Source: Micrococcus sp.
GTDB taxonomy: Bacteria > Actinomycetota > Actinomycetes > Actinomycetales > Micrococcaceae
DNA length: 64,000 bases
Assembly (NCBI GenBank): GCA_029961105.1
Contig: JASBVO010000005.1
Span: forward strand, 100,406 to 164,405
Direction of reading: 5' to 3'
The position numbers were made by a program, and so were the translations under genes. Position 1 is the first letter of the stretch, and each line of letters starts with the position of its first letter. Below the pieces are notes generated by a model, which worked only from the letters and a program-made list of their open reading frames with translations, was not told where the DNA came from and ran no database searches. Positions 44,412 through 53,977 of this stretch are shown here, one piece after another.

Positions 44412-46487
44412 CTAGACGTTCAGCCGCTTAGTTTCCGGTGGCAGCTCGCCGCCCTCCAGGATCTCCCAGAACCGGACGTCCTCCTGCCCGAGCGACCACA
44501 GCGCGATCCCGGCCAGCCCCCAGTCATGGACGGCCCGGCCGCGCCAATGCGTCAGCGTCTCCGCGTCGGAGAAGTAGGCCATGCTGGACCCGTCCCGGTC
44601 CACCACCATCAGCCGGCCCGTCCAGACGTCGTGATCGACCGGCCGCAGCGTCACCAGCGTGTCCCGGCCGGCCGTGATCGGAATGTCCTTCCAATGGTGG
44701 TAGACCCAATCCTGCGAAACCGTCTCGCTCCGCGTCTCGTCCTCGTCCACGTCCGCCAGCGGCCGGAACCGGTTGTACTCGTCCCAGGACACCCCGGAAC
44801 GAGGGATCCGCCCGATCACCTTCCGCTGCCCGTTCATGGCCACCTCGACCGCTTCCCGAGGCTGGTAGAGCCACCCGTCCCCGAGGTAGAGATGATCCAG
44901 CCACGCCGTCCCCGTCGCCCATATGTCCGAGAGCCCATCGAACTCTGGAGTGACGGACGCCTGAAGAACTCGGGGCATACGCGTCTCCGTGGTGCCGAAG
45001 TAGACCCGCGCCGAGCCCTCCCGCACCCGTAGGCCGATGACCGCCCGGCCCGCCTGCGCCGCCGCGCCGACCGGCCGCGACGTCACCCACGTCTGCGCCA
45101 GGATCGTCGTCCCCTGCCGCAGCCGGAGCTGCCCGTCGTTGGACAGGTCCGCCGTGATCCCGTGGACCGTCACTCCGACCCGGCCAGCCGTAGCGAACTG
45201 GAAGCGCACCTGCGAGTAGAGCGCCCGCTGCTCGAAGTTGTGCCGATACCGAAGCCGGCCGGTCCCCCGGTACTGCGTGTAGCGGTCCGTGATCTGCTCG
45301 TGCTTCCATGACCCGTCCGGCTGCTCGTAGACGTTCCGGAGCTGCGTGGCGTCGTTGGCGTAGTCGTCAATGATCGTGGCCGCGACCGGATCACGCTGCA
45401 GCATCTCCAGCGTCAGCGTGTGCCCGCGCTTGGGCCCCACTTCCCGGCCGTTGTTGTCGATCACCGGGGCCGCGTTCACGACGTACTCTGCCCGTGACGT
45501 CCCCACACTGTTGTCCGCCACGGACCAGATCGGGGCCCCGGCCGGCCGGCCGTACCGGACCAGATAATCTCGCTCGTTGAACGTGCCGAAGTTGACCCCG
45601 ACCGCTGCCGAATACTGGAACGGATACCGCCAGTCGTAGCAGTCCGAGATCCCCCAGAGCGTCCGGCTGCCCTTGTCCCGGTACGTCAGCCAGCCGACGT
45701 GATGGTGGTCCGAGTCCCAGGGGGTAACGCCCGTGAACATCTGCCACGCCGCGTAGTAGGTGCCCGAGACGCCGCGATAGGCCCCGGGATAGTAGTCATG
45801 GATCCGCCAGAACCGGCCGTAGCACGGCAGGCCCATGGATAGCTTGCTCGGGGGTATCTGGGACGCCGCCCACGCGTAGACGTCTTCAAGCCACCAGCCC
45901 GGAGAGATCGGGCCCGGAGAGGATCCGCCCCACGCGAAGTCGTAGGACATGACCGAGACGTGATCCAGGATCTCACCGAGCTGCCGATACCGGACCCAGT
46001 GTTCCCCGCCGATAGAGCCGTCGATGGTCAGCGGAGGCAGCGCCCCGGACGCCTTCCGCCCGAGCGCGTGCGCCCGGTCCGCGACCTCCCGGAAGACCTG
46101 CTCGGACGCGTCCGGATCCCCGCTGTGCCCCAGCTCCAGATCGACGTCCACGCCGTAGAGATAGGGGTACTTCTCGAACATCTCCGACTGGACCTGATCG
46201 GCCAGCCGGGCCCGCGCCGCCGAGTTGTGCCGCAGCGATTCCCAGATGTCGAAGGCCGAGTCGTTAGGATCGTCCATGTTGCGGAAGCAGCCCCAGAACC
46301 GAATGTGTGGCCACTTGGCCCGGTACTCGTCCAGCAGCGACGGATTGAACGTCTCCCGCAGATCCCCGTTGATGTTCACCGACCACGCGAACAGCGACAC
46401 GTCCGTGAGTCGGTCCCCGAACCGGTCCAGCACTTCACGGATCCGCTCGTTCCACATGTGCCCGGTCCAGACCCATACCCCAGCCAT
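44412..46487 (-). CDS. GH18-domain tail protein with insertion
   Basis: 691 residues from ATG 46487, which overlaps the preceding stop as TGATG. Residues about 1-300 look like most of a GH18 TIM barrel: the catalytic DxDxE is GVDVDLELG (Asp114, Asp116, Glu118), with SYDFAWGG near 181 and SMGLPCYGRFW near 217. The closing barrel segment GLAGIALWSLGQEDVRFW is near the C-terminus, after an inserted beta-rich block of roughly 300 residues. Likely a tail-tip glycosidase that degrades a host glycan. The exact bond is unknown. Confidence 0.8.
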   Translation of the reverse strand: MAGVWVWTGHMWNERIREVLDRFGDRLTDVSLFAWSVNINGDLRETFNPSLLDEYRAKWPHIRFWGCFRNMDDPNDSAFDIWESLRHNSAARARLADQVQSEMFEKYPYLYGVDVDLELGHSGDPDASEQVFREVADRAHALGRKASGALPPLTIDGSIGGEHWVRYRQLGEILDHVSVMSYDFAWGGSSPGPISPGWWLEDVYAWAASQIPPSKLSMGLPCYGRFWRIHDYYPGAYRGVSGTYYAAWQMFTGVTPWDSDHHHVGWLTYRDKGSRTLWGISDCYDWRYPFQYSAAVGVNFGTFNERDYLVRYGRPAGAPIWSVADNSVGTSRAEYVVNAAPVIDNNGREVGPKRGHTLTLEMLQRDPVAATIIDDYANDATQLRNVYEQPDGSWKHEQITDRYTQYRGTGRLRYRHNFEQRALYSQVRFQFATAGRVGVTVHGITADLSNDGQLRLRQGTTILAQTWVTSRPVGAAAQAGRAVIGLRVREGSARVYFGTTETRMPRVLQASVTPEFDGLSDIWATGTAWLDHLYLGDGWLYQPREAVEVAMNGQRKVIGRIPRSGVSWDEYNRFRPLADVDEDETRSETVSQDWVYHHWKDIPITAGRDTLVTLRPVDHDVWTGRLMVVDRDGSSMAYFSDAETLTHWRGRAVHDWGLAGIALWSLGQEDVRFWEILEGGELPPETKRLNV

Positions 46488-46960
46488 CAGTCCCCCATCT
46501 CGTCCCACTGCACGCGCATGTGCGCCCGGTCGTCCAGCTTGCACGGCAGCCACAGGTCCGCCCGCTCCGTCACCATCGGGGCCCGGCCCCAGCCCTGCGT
46601 GGCCGTGCCGGCCCGGCCATCGACTACGGCCGTGCCCTGCACGTTCCCGAATCGGAACGATCCCACGCGCACGTTCCCCTGGCCCCGGACCTGCACCCGC
46701 ACCGGGGCCGCCCGGTCACCGTTGGCCAGCGCCACGACCTCCAGCCCCTCGTGGATGACCCCGTTTCGGTACTGCCGGCCGCCGCCGGCCCGCACCCCCA
46801 GCTCTTGGACGCTCGGGGTGGGGCCGGTCGTCAGCTTGCCCTGCTGGAGCTGCACGTCCGTGATCTCCAGACTGGCCCCGGCCGGAATCCCGTCCGCCTT
46901 GACCCGCACCGTCAGGCCGGCCACGCGCTTCCGCGCCCAGATAGGGAGCTGCAGTCGCAC
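46487..46960 (-). CDS. Minor tail protein
   Basis: 157 residues from GTG 46960, with GGAAGGGGG upstream. Beta-rich: AGLTVRVKADGIPAGASLEITDVQLQQG and ERADLWLPCKLDDRAHMRVQW. It shares the SGASVQVSDLMLQPG-like segment with the small protein at 46,976, so the two may be related. Between tail hub and GH18 tail protein. Confidence 0.68.
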   Translation of the reverse strand: MRLQLPIWARKRVAGLTVRVKADGIPAGASLEITDVQLQQGKLTTGPTPSVQELGVRAGGGRQYRNGVIHEGLEVVALANGDRAAPVRVQVRGQGNVRVGSFRFGNVQGTAVVDGRAGTATQGWGRAPMVTERADLWLPCKLDDRAHMRVQWDEMGD

Positions 46961-46975
46961 CGCGTCCCCCTTCCG

Positions 46976-47158
46976 TCAGGCCGAGATCCCGGCCACCCAT
47001 GGCAGTTCCGTAGTGTGCGGCAGCCACCCGGACAGCGTGCCGCCCGGCTGCAGCATCAGATCCGACACCTGCACCGACGCGCCCGAGGGTAGGGCCCGGA
47101 CCCGGACTCGAAGCCGGATCCGAGCCACGCGCCCGTTGACTCTGACCACACCGTTCAC
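46976..47158 (-). CDS. Small tail-region protein
   Basis: 60 residues from GTG 47158. RIRLRVRVRALPSGASVQVSDLMLQPGGTLSGW resembles the N-terminal part of the next protein (AGASLEITDVQLQQG), so it may be a split or duplicated beta-sandwich element of the tail tip. Function unknown. Confidence 0.6.
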   Translation of the reverse strand: MNGVVRVNGRVARIRLRVRVRALPSGASVQVSDLMLQPGGTLSGWLPHTTELPWVAGISA

Positions 47159-47171
47159 GGCACGCCCCCTA

Positions 47172-49853
47172 TCACGACAGGTTCAGCTCGACCGTTTCCG
47201 TCTCGCCGTCCTCGTACTCGATGACCGCTTCCACCGTGAGCTGCGGAACCCACCCGGCCGGCCCGTCCTGCTCTACTTCCATGCTGAAGGCATACGCGTC
47301 CCGGTTGTCCGGCTGGACCGTCTGTTCGATCCACCGTTCCCCCGAGCCGGCGAACCGCACCGCGTAGTCCCCCGTGCCGATCTGCGACTCGACCACCGTG
47401 GCCCCGTTGTACGCCCAATGGCCCAGCCCGTTGTCAAACCGGCCATTCTTCAGCAGGTTGAACGGCACCAGATCGAACGTCTCGACCTCCGAGCCCGTCT
47501 GCAGCGTGCCGGCGTCCGTGGACTCCGAACCGCTGCCGACCTCCCGCAGCTTGGCCGAGAGCGTCACTTCCGACGCCCACGGACGCACCAGGTCATACTC
47601 CAGCTTCACGATCCGCTGAGAGACCGCCTCGATCCCCACTTCCGGATCCACGACCGTCACCCGGTCCCCGACGTCGAACCGGTCCAGCTCTTCCCCGGTG
47701 ACCGATGACAGGTCATTGACCGTCACTTCATAGGAATAGGCCGGCCGGCTCCGCGCCGCCAGCGTGGCCTTGGCCATGGCCAGCATGGTCTGTGGAGCCG
47801 TGCCGGCCTTGAAGTCGTAGACGGCCTCCTTGACTTCACTCGTGAAGCTGAAGTCCTCCAGGTACGGCTTGCCGCCGTTGACTGACTCGATCCCGAGCCC
47901 GTCCGCGTTGCGCGGCCGGATCCGCGTCACCAGGGAAGTTGAGTCCACGACCCGCTTAGACTCCGTGAGCCCCCGCGAGTGGAAGAACGCCACGCCGTTG
48001 TCCCGGCCCGACTGCTGCACCAGCGACACCCGCCGGCCCTTGTTGTCGAAGACCAGATCCCCGCCGTAGACCTCCTGCACCGTGCGCAGCAGCTCTAGCG
48101 GATTACTGTCCTCCGCCTCGAAGGACCGCCGGCCGGCCACGTTGGCCACGCCCACCGTCCAGCCGGTGCCGGCCAGCGCGGCTTCCATGACCGTGCCGGC
48201 GGCCGCTTGGTTCCACGTCCGGCCGGCGACCTGCCCGTCCGTGGCCAGCTCGTAGAACTCCGCTTCCGCGTAGACCTCCAGCGTCTTCTCCGAGCCCTTC
48301 CGGCTCGTCGTGACGCGCCGGATCGTCCACTCATCGCCAGCGGCCTCCACTATGCGCTCGTTCTGGATCAGCCCGGCGTGCTTGTGCTGCGCCGGCAGCG
48401 CGAACTCCAGCGTTTCCACGCCGTTGATCTCCTTGGTGATGACCGCCGCCAGCGGATCCGTGATGACCTCCGCCGGCCCCTCGTCGTCCCACAGCACCAG
48501 CGGCGCGTGCGGATAGCTCGGGGGTGCCGGCGGATCCCAGCTCCGAGCCACCACGGCGACGTCGAAGACCTGCGAGGCCCGCCGGCCGTACCGGTCCACC
48601 ACTGCCAGCGCCACGGAGCCCGTGTCGATCTCGAAGCCGGATTCCAGCACCAGCTCCGAACCCTCCACGGACACGCCCACGAACGGAACGCCGACGACCT
48701 CCCACGAGGCCCCGTCCGAGGTGACGTCCAGCGGGATCCGCTTGACCTCACCCTGCGCGAGCACCACGGCCGGGATCGGGCCCAGCTCGGGGGGTGGCGT
48801 GGATGGGAACGTGACCGTGACGCCGGAGAACAGCTCCCCGGCCTCCAGTGGCACCGTCCAGCGCATCAGCCCGTCGAAGACCTCCGGCAGCGCCTCCGGA
48901 TCCGCCTCCGTCCACGTAGTGCCGCCGTCCGTGGACAGGTACGGCACCGCCCCCAGGGGAGCATCCTCCACGATGGGCTGGTAGCTCCACGACAGCGCCT
49001 CCGCGCCCGTCGTCAGCTCCGTGCCCGCGACCGCCTGCACCGACGCGTCCGTGACCTGCAGCGCGTCCACGCGCAGCTCGTCCTGGCCGTTGGCCCACAC
49101 GCTGCGCGCCAGCTCGTCCGCGAACGCCTCCACGGAGAAGTCGGGGGCCGGATGAGCCACCAGCACCTCGTCAAAGAGGCCGCCTTCCCAGTAGCCGGCA
49201 TGGCGCAGCGAGAAGACGTCCAGCGCCGCCGTGCTGGCCGTGTTCGGGGTGCCCGTGAAGGTCCGCACCGGGCCCGCCCACGACTCCCCAGACGCCCGGT
49301 TGACCGTGAAGAGCTGGGACGTCTTGGCGTCCAGGTCCACGGCCATGCCGATGAACCGCCATCCTCGAGAACCGGCCCACGGCTCGTCCTCGTACGCGTC
49401 CAGCAGCAGCGACCCGTCCGCCCCGTAGATCTGCTGACGGGGCCGGCCGGACGACTGCGCCGACGACAGGTAGATGAACGGACTAGTGGCCCGAGTGTCC
49501 AGCAGCGGGTTGAACGCCTGCGCGTAGTTCTGCTGCACCCACAGGCCCACCAGCAGCCGGCCCGACGTCGGCCACAGCCCCGGGAAGTGATCCAGCGTGA
49601 CCCGGCCCTGCTCATTGGCCGGATTGAGCCCGTTGACCTGCATCCGGAAGCCCATGGCCCCCGGACTGGCCCCCCAGTAGATGCCGGCCCCCGTGTCCGT
49701 GACGTACCGCCAGCGCCGGGACGTGTCCACCGCGTCCGCGTACTGGCCATCGGCCACGTTCAGCACCCGGTTCAGCGCCACCGGATTCAGCCCCGGGAAC
49801 GTCTGCGGGATCTCTCCCGACCATGCGAAACGCGTATCCCACAGACGTGCCAT
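47172..49853 (-). CDS. Tail hub / Tal-type minor tail protein with LamG-like N-domain
   Basis: 893 residues. N-terminal 240 residues resemble a concanavalin/LamG fold (GLWPTSGRLLVGLWVQQ, GWRFIGMAVDLDAKTSQLFTVNRASG). The middle to C-terminal part matches the siphovirus tail hub: AVITKEINGVETLEFALPAQ, EVYAEAEFYELATD, NPLELLRTVQEVYGGDLVFDNKGRRVSLV, FDVGDRVTVVDPEVGI and RIVKLEYDLVRPWASEVTLSAKL. It lies next to Dit, as expected for a Tal/gp37-like protein. Confidence 0.85.
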   Translation of the reverse strand: MARLWDTRFAWSGEIPQTFPGLNPVALNRVLNVADGQYADAVDTSRRWRYVTDTGAGIYWGASPGAMGFRMQVNGLNPANEQGRVTLDHFPGLWPTSGRLLVGLWVQQNYAQAFNPLLDTRATSPFIYLSSAQSSGRPRQQIYGADGSLLLDAYEDEPWAGSRGWRFIGMAVDLDAKTSQLFTVNRASGESWAGPVRTFTGTPNTASTAALDVFSLRHAGYWEGGLFDEVLVAHPAPDFSVEAFADELARSVWANGQDELRVDALQVTDASVQAVAGTELTTGAEALSWSYQPIVEDAPLGAVPYLSTDGGTTWTEADPEALPEVFDGLMRWTVPLEAGELFSGVTVTFPSTPPPELGPIPAVVLAQGEVKRIPLDVTSDGASWEVVGVPFVGVSVEGSELVLESGFEIDTGSVALAVVDRYGRRASQVFDVAVVARSWDPPAPPSYPHAPLVLWDDEGPAEVITDPLAAVITKEINGVETLEFALPAQHKHAGLIQNERIVEAAGDEWTIRRVTTSRKGSEKTLEVYAEAEFYELATDGQVAGRTWNQAAAGTVMEAALAGTGWTVGVANVAGRRSFEAEDSNPLELLRTVQEVYGGDLVFDNKGRRVSLVQQSGRDNGVAFFHSRGLTESKRVVDSTSLVTRIRPRNADGLGIESVNGGKPYLEDFSFTSEVKEAVYDFKAGTAPQTMLAMAKATLAARSRPAYSYEVTVNDLSSVTGEELDRFDVGDRVTVVDPEVGIEAVSQRIVKLEYDLVRPWASEVTLSAKLREVGSGSESTDAGTLQTGSEVETFDLVPFNLLKNGRFDNGLGHWAYNGATVVESQIGTGDYAVRFAGSGERWIEQTVQPDNRDAYAFSMEVEQDGPAGWVPQLTVEAVIEYEDGETETVELNLS

Positions 49854-49855
49854 CG

Positions 49856-50635
49856 TCAGATCCTCCTAGCGTTGGGGTAGAACAGCGCGCCACCAGTCGG
49901 GGCCGGCGTCACGCTGACAGTGACCGTCTCTCCGTGCTTCAGCTCCGGCCGGTCGTAGTTACTCATGCGGCCCACGGCCGAAGCCAGCCGGACCCCGGAC
50001 GCGTCCGTGACCGAGAACATCATCCGATCCCAGTCCAGGTCCACGACCCGGCCGGCCGGCAGCCCGCCGCCGTCGATGCTCACCGAGAAGTCCCCGATGG
50101 ACACCACCCACGGCCCGGCCGAGCCATCCACCTCGAAGAGCAGTCGGGGGTAGGCCGACGTGTTGCCGGCGTCCAGAGTGAACGCCAGCGACGGATCCGC
50201 GACCACATAGGCCGGCTCAATCTCCCGAGCCGATGGGTCCGCCTGCGTCTCCAGCGCGACCTCCGCCCGGAGCCGGAAGCCCAGCCCCCGGGCCCAGCCG
50301 TAGCGGCCCCAGTTGATTTCCTCCGCCACCAGCACGTCCGGCCATTCCCAGCCGGCGTCCGCCTCGACCGTGAGTGCTCGGGGGCCCCGCGAGGGATCCA
50401 GCAGCCCCACGAACGCATCCCGCCGAGCGAACGCCTCCGCCGGCGTGGACCCTTCCACCAGCACGTCGAAGACGAACCGCGACACCCGCCGAGACGACCC
50501 GCCGAAGAACCGGCCGTCCCGACCCGGAATGTCCGTGCTGTCCACTTCCAGCCCGCCGAGCGACGGCCACTCCGTCAGAGTGGCCGTCACCCCCGCGAGC
50601 GTTTCGGTGCTCACACCGCCCAGAGTGAAACTCAC
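49856..50635 (-). CDS. Distal tail protein (Dit-like)
   Basis: 259 residues. [57 protein letters not shown] and C-terminal galectin-like half with YPRLLFEVDGSAGPWVVSIGDFSVSI fit Dit proteins. Position between tape measure and tail hub supports this. Overlaps the tape measure gene by 4 bp. Confidence 0.85.
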   Translation of the reverse strand: MSFTLGGVSTETLAGVTATLTEWPSLGGLEVDSTDIPGRDGRFFGGSSRRVSRFVFDVLVEGSTPAEAFARRDAFVGLLDPSRGPRALTVEADAGWEWPDVLVAEEINWGRYGWARGLGFRLRAEVALETQADPSAREIEPAYVVADPSLAFTLDAGNTSAYPRLLFEVDGSAGPWVVSIGDFSVSIDGGGLPAGRVVDLDWDRMMFSVTDASGVRLASAVGRMSNYDRPELKHGETVTVSVTPAPTGGALFYPNARRI

Positions 50636-53163
50636 GCCGTAGCACCTCCCAGATCAATCCGACCCCTGGCCCGGTTGCCACGGTTGGCCCGGTTCCAGAG
50701 ATCCTGCGACAGTTGCTTCACCCGGTTGTCCGAGTCCATCCGGACGTCCGAGAGCTGCACCAGCGGCCCCTGCACGACCATCCCGCCCCCGCCGGACGGC
50801 TCGGGGGCCCCGCCAGTAGCGAGCATCCGATCCAGCACCGACAGCGGCAGCACCGCCTCCGACTCCGCGCCCTCACCAATCACGGCCAGCGTCGGCTTAG
50901 TGACGACGCCGCCAGTGGCCAGCATGGGGATCTTCGGGGCCGACCAGCCCTTGCCACCGACCCCGGGAACCCATCCCGGCACCGTGAAGCTGAACGATCC
51001 CACAGTGTTGTTCCACGCCCGAGCAACGCCGTTGAACGCCGAGATGAACGGCCCCCGGATGGCATTGGCGATTCCGCCGAACGTGCTCCGGAACCATCCG
51101 ACCGCGCCCGAGAACACGCCAGTGATGCCCCGCCACGCCGACGAGGCCAGCGACTTGATCCCGTTCCACCCGGACGACCAGACGCCCCGGATGGCACCGA
51201 GCACGGACGAGATGATCGACCGCACCCCGGAGATGGCATTCCGGATCGTGCCCGTGATTCCGGACCAGATCGACCGCGCCACGGACTGGATCCCGGACCA
51301 GACCGACCGCCAGACGGACGAGATGGCCGAGAGCACCGACTGGATCACCGAGCGCGCCCCGGTGATTCCGTTCCGGATCACGCCCGTGATCGCTGACCAG
51401 ATCGACGCCGCCACCGACCGCACCGCGTTCCACACCGACGACCAGGCCGACGAGATGGCCGAGAGCACGGACTGGATCACGGAGCGCACCCCGTTGATCG
51501 CGCCGCCGATCAGCGTCCGGATCCCGGACCAGACCGCCGAGGCAGTGGCCCGGATCTGCGTCCACTTCGTCAGCCACCATGCGCCGATAGCCGTCAGCAC
51601 GGACTGGATCACGGAGCGCACCCCGTTGATCGCGCCGCCGATCAGCGTAGTGATCCCGGACCAGACGGCCGCCGCTGTGGCTTGGATCCGCGTCCACGTG
51701 ACCGTCCACCACGCCGAGATGGCCGTCAGCACGGACTGGATGAACGCTCCGGCCGCCGCGATGGCCGACTGGATGAACCCCCAGACCGCCGCCCAGACGT
51801 CCTGAAAGAACGTCGTTTGCGTGGCCACCCAGATAATGGCCGCCACCAGCGCACCGATGGCCACCACGATCCAGGTAATAGGGTTGGCCAGCAGCGCCGC
51901 ATTGGCCGCCCAGATCTGCGCCACCCAGCCGATCATGGCCGGCACCAGCACGACGGCGATGGCCGTGGCCAGAGCGCCGATGACCCAGTGGTTTTCCGAG
52001 ATGAAGCCGGCCAGCCCTTGGATGGCCGGCATGGCCACCGTCAGGAACGACCCGAAGGCCGCACTAACCGCCCGCTGGAGCTGATCCAGCGCCACGCCCG
52101 GCCCGGACTGCATCTGTGCCGTGAACTCCGCCGCCGCGCCGTTGACGTCACCCATGCCGCCCGGAACACCGCTCAGTGAGTCCAGAAACGCCGGGATCGT
52201 GTCGATACCCATGTCCTCCAGCGGGGCCCCGAACAGCGCAATGGCGGCCGCCGCCTGCTCCCCGGGATCCTCGATCTTCTGAAGGGCCCCGACGACCTGC
52301 GACATGGCATCCTGTGCCGCCGGTCCGCCCTTGGAGATCTGGGACGCCATCTTCTCCGCGTTGAGCCCCAGCCCCTCCATGGCCTCCTGCGCGCCCGTGT
52401 CGTCCAGGTTGCCGGCCCGGACTTGAAACTCCTTCAGGCTGTCGCCCATCTTATCCATGCCGATGGCCCCGTTTTCCGAGGCCGCCACGATCAGCCCGAG
52501 CGCCTGCGGCCCGTCGATCCCGAGGCCGGCGAAGTGCTTGGAATACTCATCCATGACCGGCAGAATCTCCCCGCGCATGGCCGCCGGTACGTTCTGCATC
52601 GAGGCCGTGATGAGATCCATGGCCGCTTCCGCATCCGGAGCCAGCCCGTTGTTCATCATCACACCGGCCGTGGAAACGGCCTCCGTGACGTCCACGCCGA
52701 AGCCGTCCGCCAGGGCCATCGCCTGCCCGGTGATCGCCTCCAGGTCCGCCTCCGAAGCGTTCCGCATCCCGGACATGGACGACATGACCGCATCCACGGC
52801 CGTCGTCACGTCCCCCATACCCTCGCCCATGCCGGCCGAGTACAGGTTGCCGGCCACCGCGCCGGCCCGCTCCGCCTCCGGCCCCGTCAGGTCCAGCGTC
52901 GCGTTGAGCTTGTTGAGCGCGTCGCCCTTCTCGATCTGGCCACTGAAGGCCGACATGAACGCAGCCCCGAGCCCGGCAGCGGCCGCCGCCGTAACGATGC
53001 CCTTCCAGCCGGACATAAAGCCCTTGCCGGACTCCTTGCCGGCCTTGTCGCCGGCCTTGTCCGCGCCACCCACGAGCTGATCCGTGATCGTCTTCTCGGA
53101 CCCCTCCATGGAGGGAATGAGATGGACGTATGCCTGCGCAATATCCACGCCGTTACCTGCCAT
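50632..53163 (-). CDS. Tape measure protein
   Basis: 843 residues, the length-determining protein of the tail. N-terminus AQAYVHLIPSMEGSEKTI, a Gly/Ala-rich helical region, two or three hydrophobic segments about 380-460 (LATAIAVVLVPAMIGWVAQIW, ITWIVVAIGALVAAIIWVA), then at least five repeats of about 44 residues with VWSGI...IGGAINGVRSVIQSVL. The C-terminal LPLSVLDRMLATGG is common in actinophage tape measures. Downstream of the G/GT genes. Confidence 0.95.
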   Translation of the reverse strand: MAGNGVDIAQAYVHLIPSMEGSEKTITDQLVGGADKAGDKAGKESGKGFMSGWKGIVTAAAAAGLGAAFMSAFSGQIEKGDALNKLNATLDLTGPEAERAGAVAGNLYSAGMGEGMGDVTTAVDAVMSSMSGMRNASEADLEAITGQAMALADGFGVDVTEAVSTAGVMMNNGLAPDAEAAMDLITASMQNVPAAMRGEILPVMDEYSKHFAGLGIDGPQALGLIVAASENGAIGMDKMGDSLKEFQVRAGNLDDTGAQEAMEGLGLNAEKMASQISKGGPAAQDAMSQVVGALQKIEDPGEQAAAAIALFGAPLEDMGIDTIPAFLDSLSGVPGGMGDVNGAAAEFTAQMQSGPGVALDQLQRAVSAAFGSFLTVAMPAIQGLAGFISENHWVIGALATAIAVVLVPAMIGWVAQIWAANAALLANPITWIVVAIGALVAAIIWVATQTTFFQDVWAAVWGFIQSAIAAAGAFIQSVLTAISAWWTVTWTRIQATAAAVWSGITTLIGGAINGVRSVIQSVLTAIGAWWLTKWTQIRATASAVWSGIRTLIGGAINGVRSVIQSVLSAISSAWSSVWNAVRSVAASIWSAITGVIRNGITGARSVIQSVLSAISSVWRSVWSGIQSVARSIWSGITGTIRNAISGVRSIISSVLGAIRGVWSSGWNGIKSLASSAWRGITGVFSGAVGWFRSTFGGIANAIRGPFISAFNGVARAWNNTVGSFSFTVPGWVPGVGGKGWSAPKIPMLATGGVVTKPTLAVIGEGAESEAVLPLSVLDRMLATGGAPEPSGGGGMVVQGPLVQLSDVRMDSDNRVKQLSQDLWNRANRGNRARGRIDLGGATA
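51464..51648 (-). repeat. 132-bp period repeat inside tape measure gene
   Basis: A 53-bp block beginning AGCACGGACTGGATCACGGA (plus strand) occurs at 51464 and identically at 51596, one 132-bp (44-codon) period apart. More diverged copies continue to about 51,150. Repeat number could change tail length. Confidence 0.8.
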
Positions 53164-53184
53164 GCGTCATTCCCTCCATGAAAG

Positions 53185-53580
53185 TTACGCGGCCGATTCC
53201 CACCACGCGTCGAACTCCGAGACAGGGATCGGATCCGCTCCGAACACTGCCCCCTTGCTTTTCTCCCCCGGTCGGGGGACAGGCTCCGGCTTGCGTGCGT
53301 TGCGCTTGCCCTGCCGCTGCCAGTTGCCATGCGCCAGCAGGTCCACGGCCGCAGCGAATAGCCACGCGTTGATCTCCCCGGACGCCCACGCCGCCGCCTC
53401 CGGATCCACTGACCGATGGATGGCCGAGCCGGCCGGGGCACGCGTGATAATCACCCACAGATCCCGCCAGGACAGCGCATCCGTGCCGAGCTGCTCTAGC
53501 TTCAGCCCGAGCGTCAGCAGGTGATACTCGACTGCCTCGCCGTGATCTCTCAGGAACCCGACGAGGCCGAAGATTTCCCC
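53185..53580 (-). CDS. Tail assembly chaperone GT frameshift extension
   Basis: Reading frame -1 relative to the G gene, ending ...GADPIPVSEFDAWWESAA. It is entered from the slippery sequence GGGGAAA at 53574-53580 and reads EIFGLVGFLRDHGEAVEYH, KLEQLGTDALSWRDLWVIITRAP. The GT fusion binds the tape measure during tail assembly. The longer ORF in the track upstream of the slip site is out-of-frame and not used. Confidence 0.88.
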   Translation of the reverse strand, partial: GEIFGLVGFLRDHGEAVEYHLLTLGLKLEQLGTDALSWRDLWVIITRAPAGSAIHRSVDPEAAAWASGEINAWLFAAAVDLLAHGNWQRQGKRNARKPEPVPRPGEKSKGAVFGADPIPVSEFDAWWESAA

Positions 53581-53939
53581 AGGTCGATGTTGGAGACGCG
53601 GCCCCACTCCTGCATGATTTCGTTGATCTCGAACTGGTTGGCCACGTCGTACAGGCCGGGGCAGTATTTCTCGAAGACGGCCCGCTGCGCCGCCTTCAGC
53701 TCCACCAGCAGCTCGGGGTCGAAGCCTTCCGGCAGGTCCACGTCCTCGCCGGCGTCGATCCGGCCCTGCATGTCCGCCAGCTCGTCCTTGTACTTGGCCA
53801 GCTTCAGCCCGTTCTCTTCCAGTCGCTCCGCGAGCGTCATGGGAAGGTACTGCCGCAGCGGGAGCTGCCACTTCTTGCGCGGCTGCGCCTTCACGTGGAA
53901 CTCGAACACGTTTTGCTTGATCGACGGGGTAAACGCCAT
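53550..53939 (-). CDS. Tail assembly chaperone G
   Basis: 129 residues (MAFTPSIKQNVFEFHVKAQPRKKWQLPLRQYLP...). The end of this gene holds CTG GGG AAA, so most ribosomes stop at TGA after GKSSASSGS while some shift -1 to make the GT protein. Position after the major tail protein and before the tape measure is diagnostic. Confidence 0.88.
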   Translation of the reverse strand: MAFTPSIKQNVFEFHVKAQPRKKWQLPLRQYLPMTLAERLEENGLKLAKYKDELADMQGRIDAGEDVDLPEGFDPELLVELKAAQRAVFEKYCPGLYDVANQFEINEIMQEWGRVSNIDLGKSSASSGS

Positions 53940-53977
53940 GAGATTGGTCCTCTCACTCTTGGGCCCTCAGATGGAAA

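Noticed and set aside
53581-53871. Upstream part of the 228-residue ORF (53,185-53,871)
   Set aside because: It is the out-of-frame reading of the G gene. The frame is used only after the slip site.
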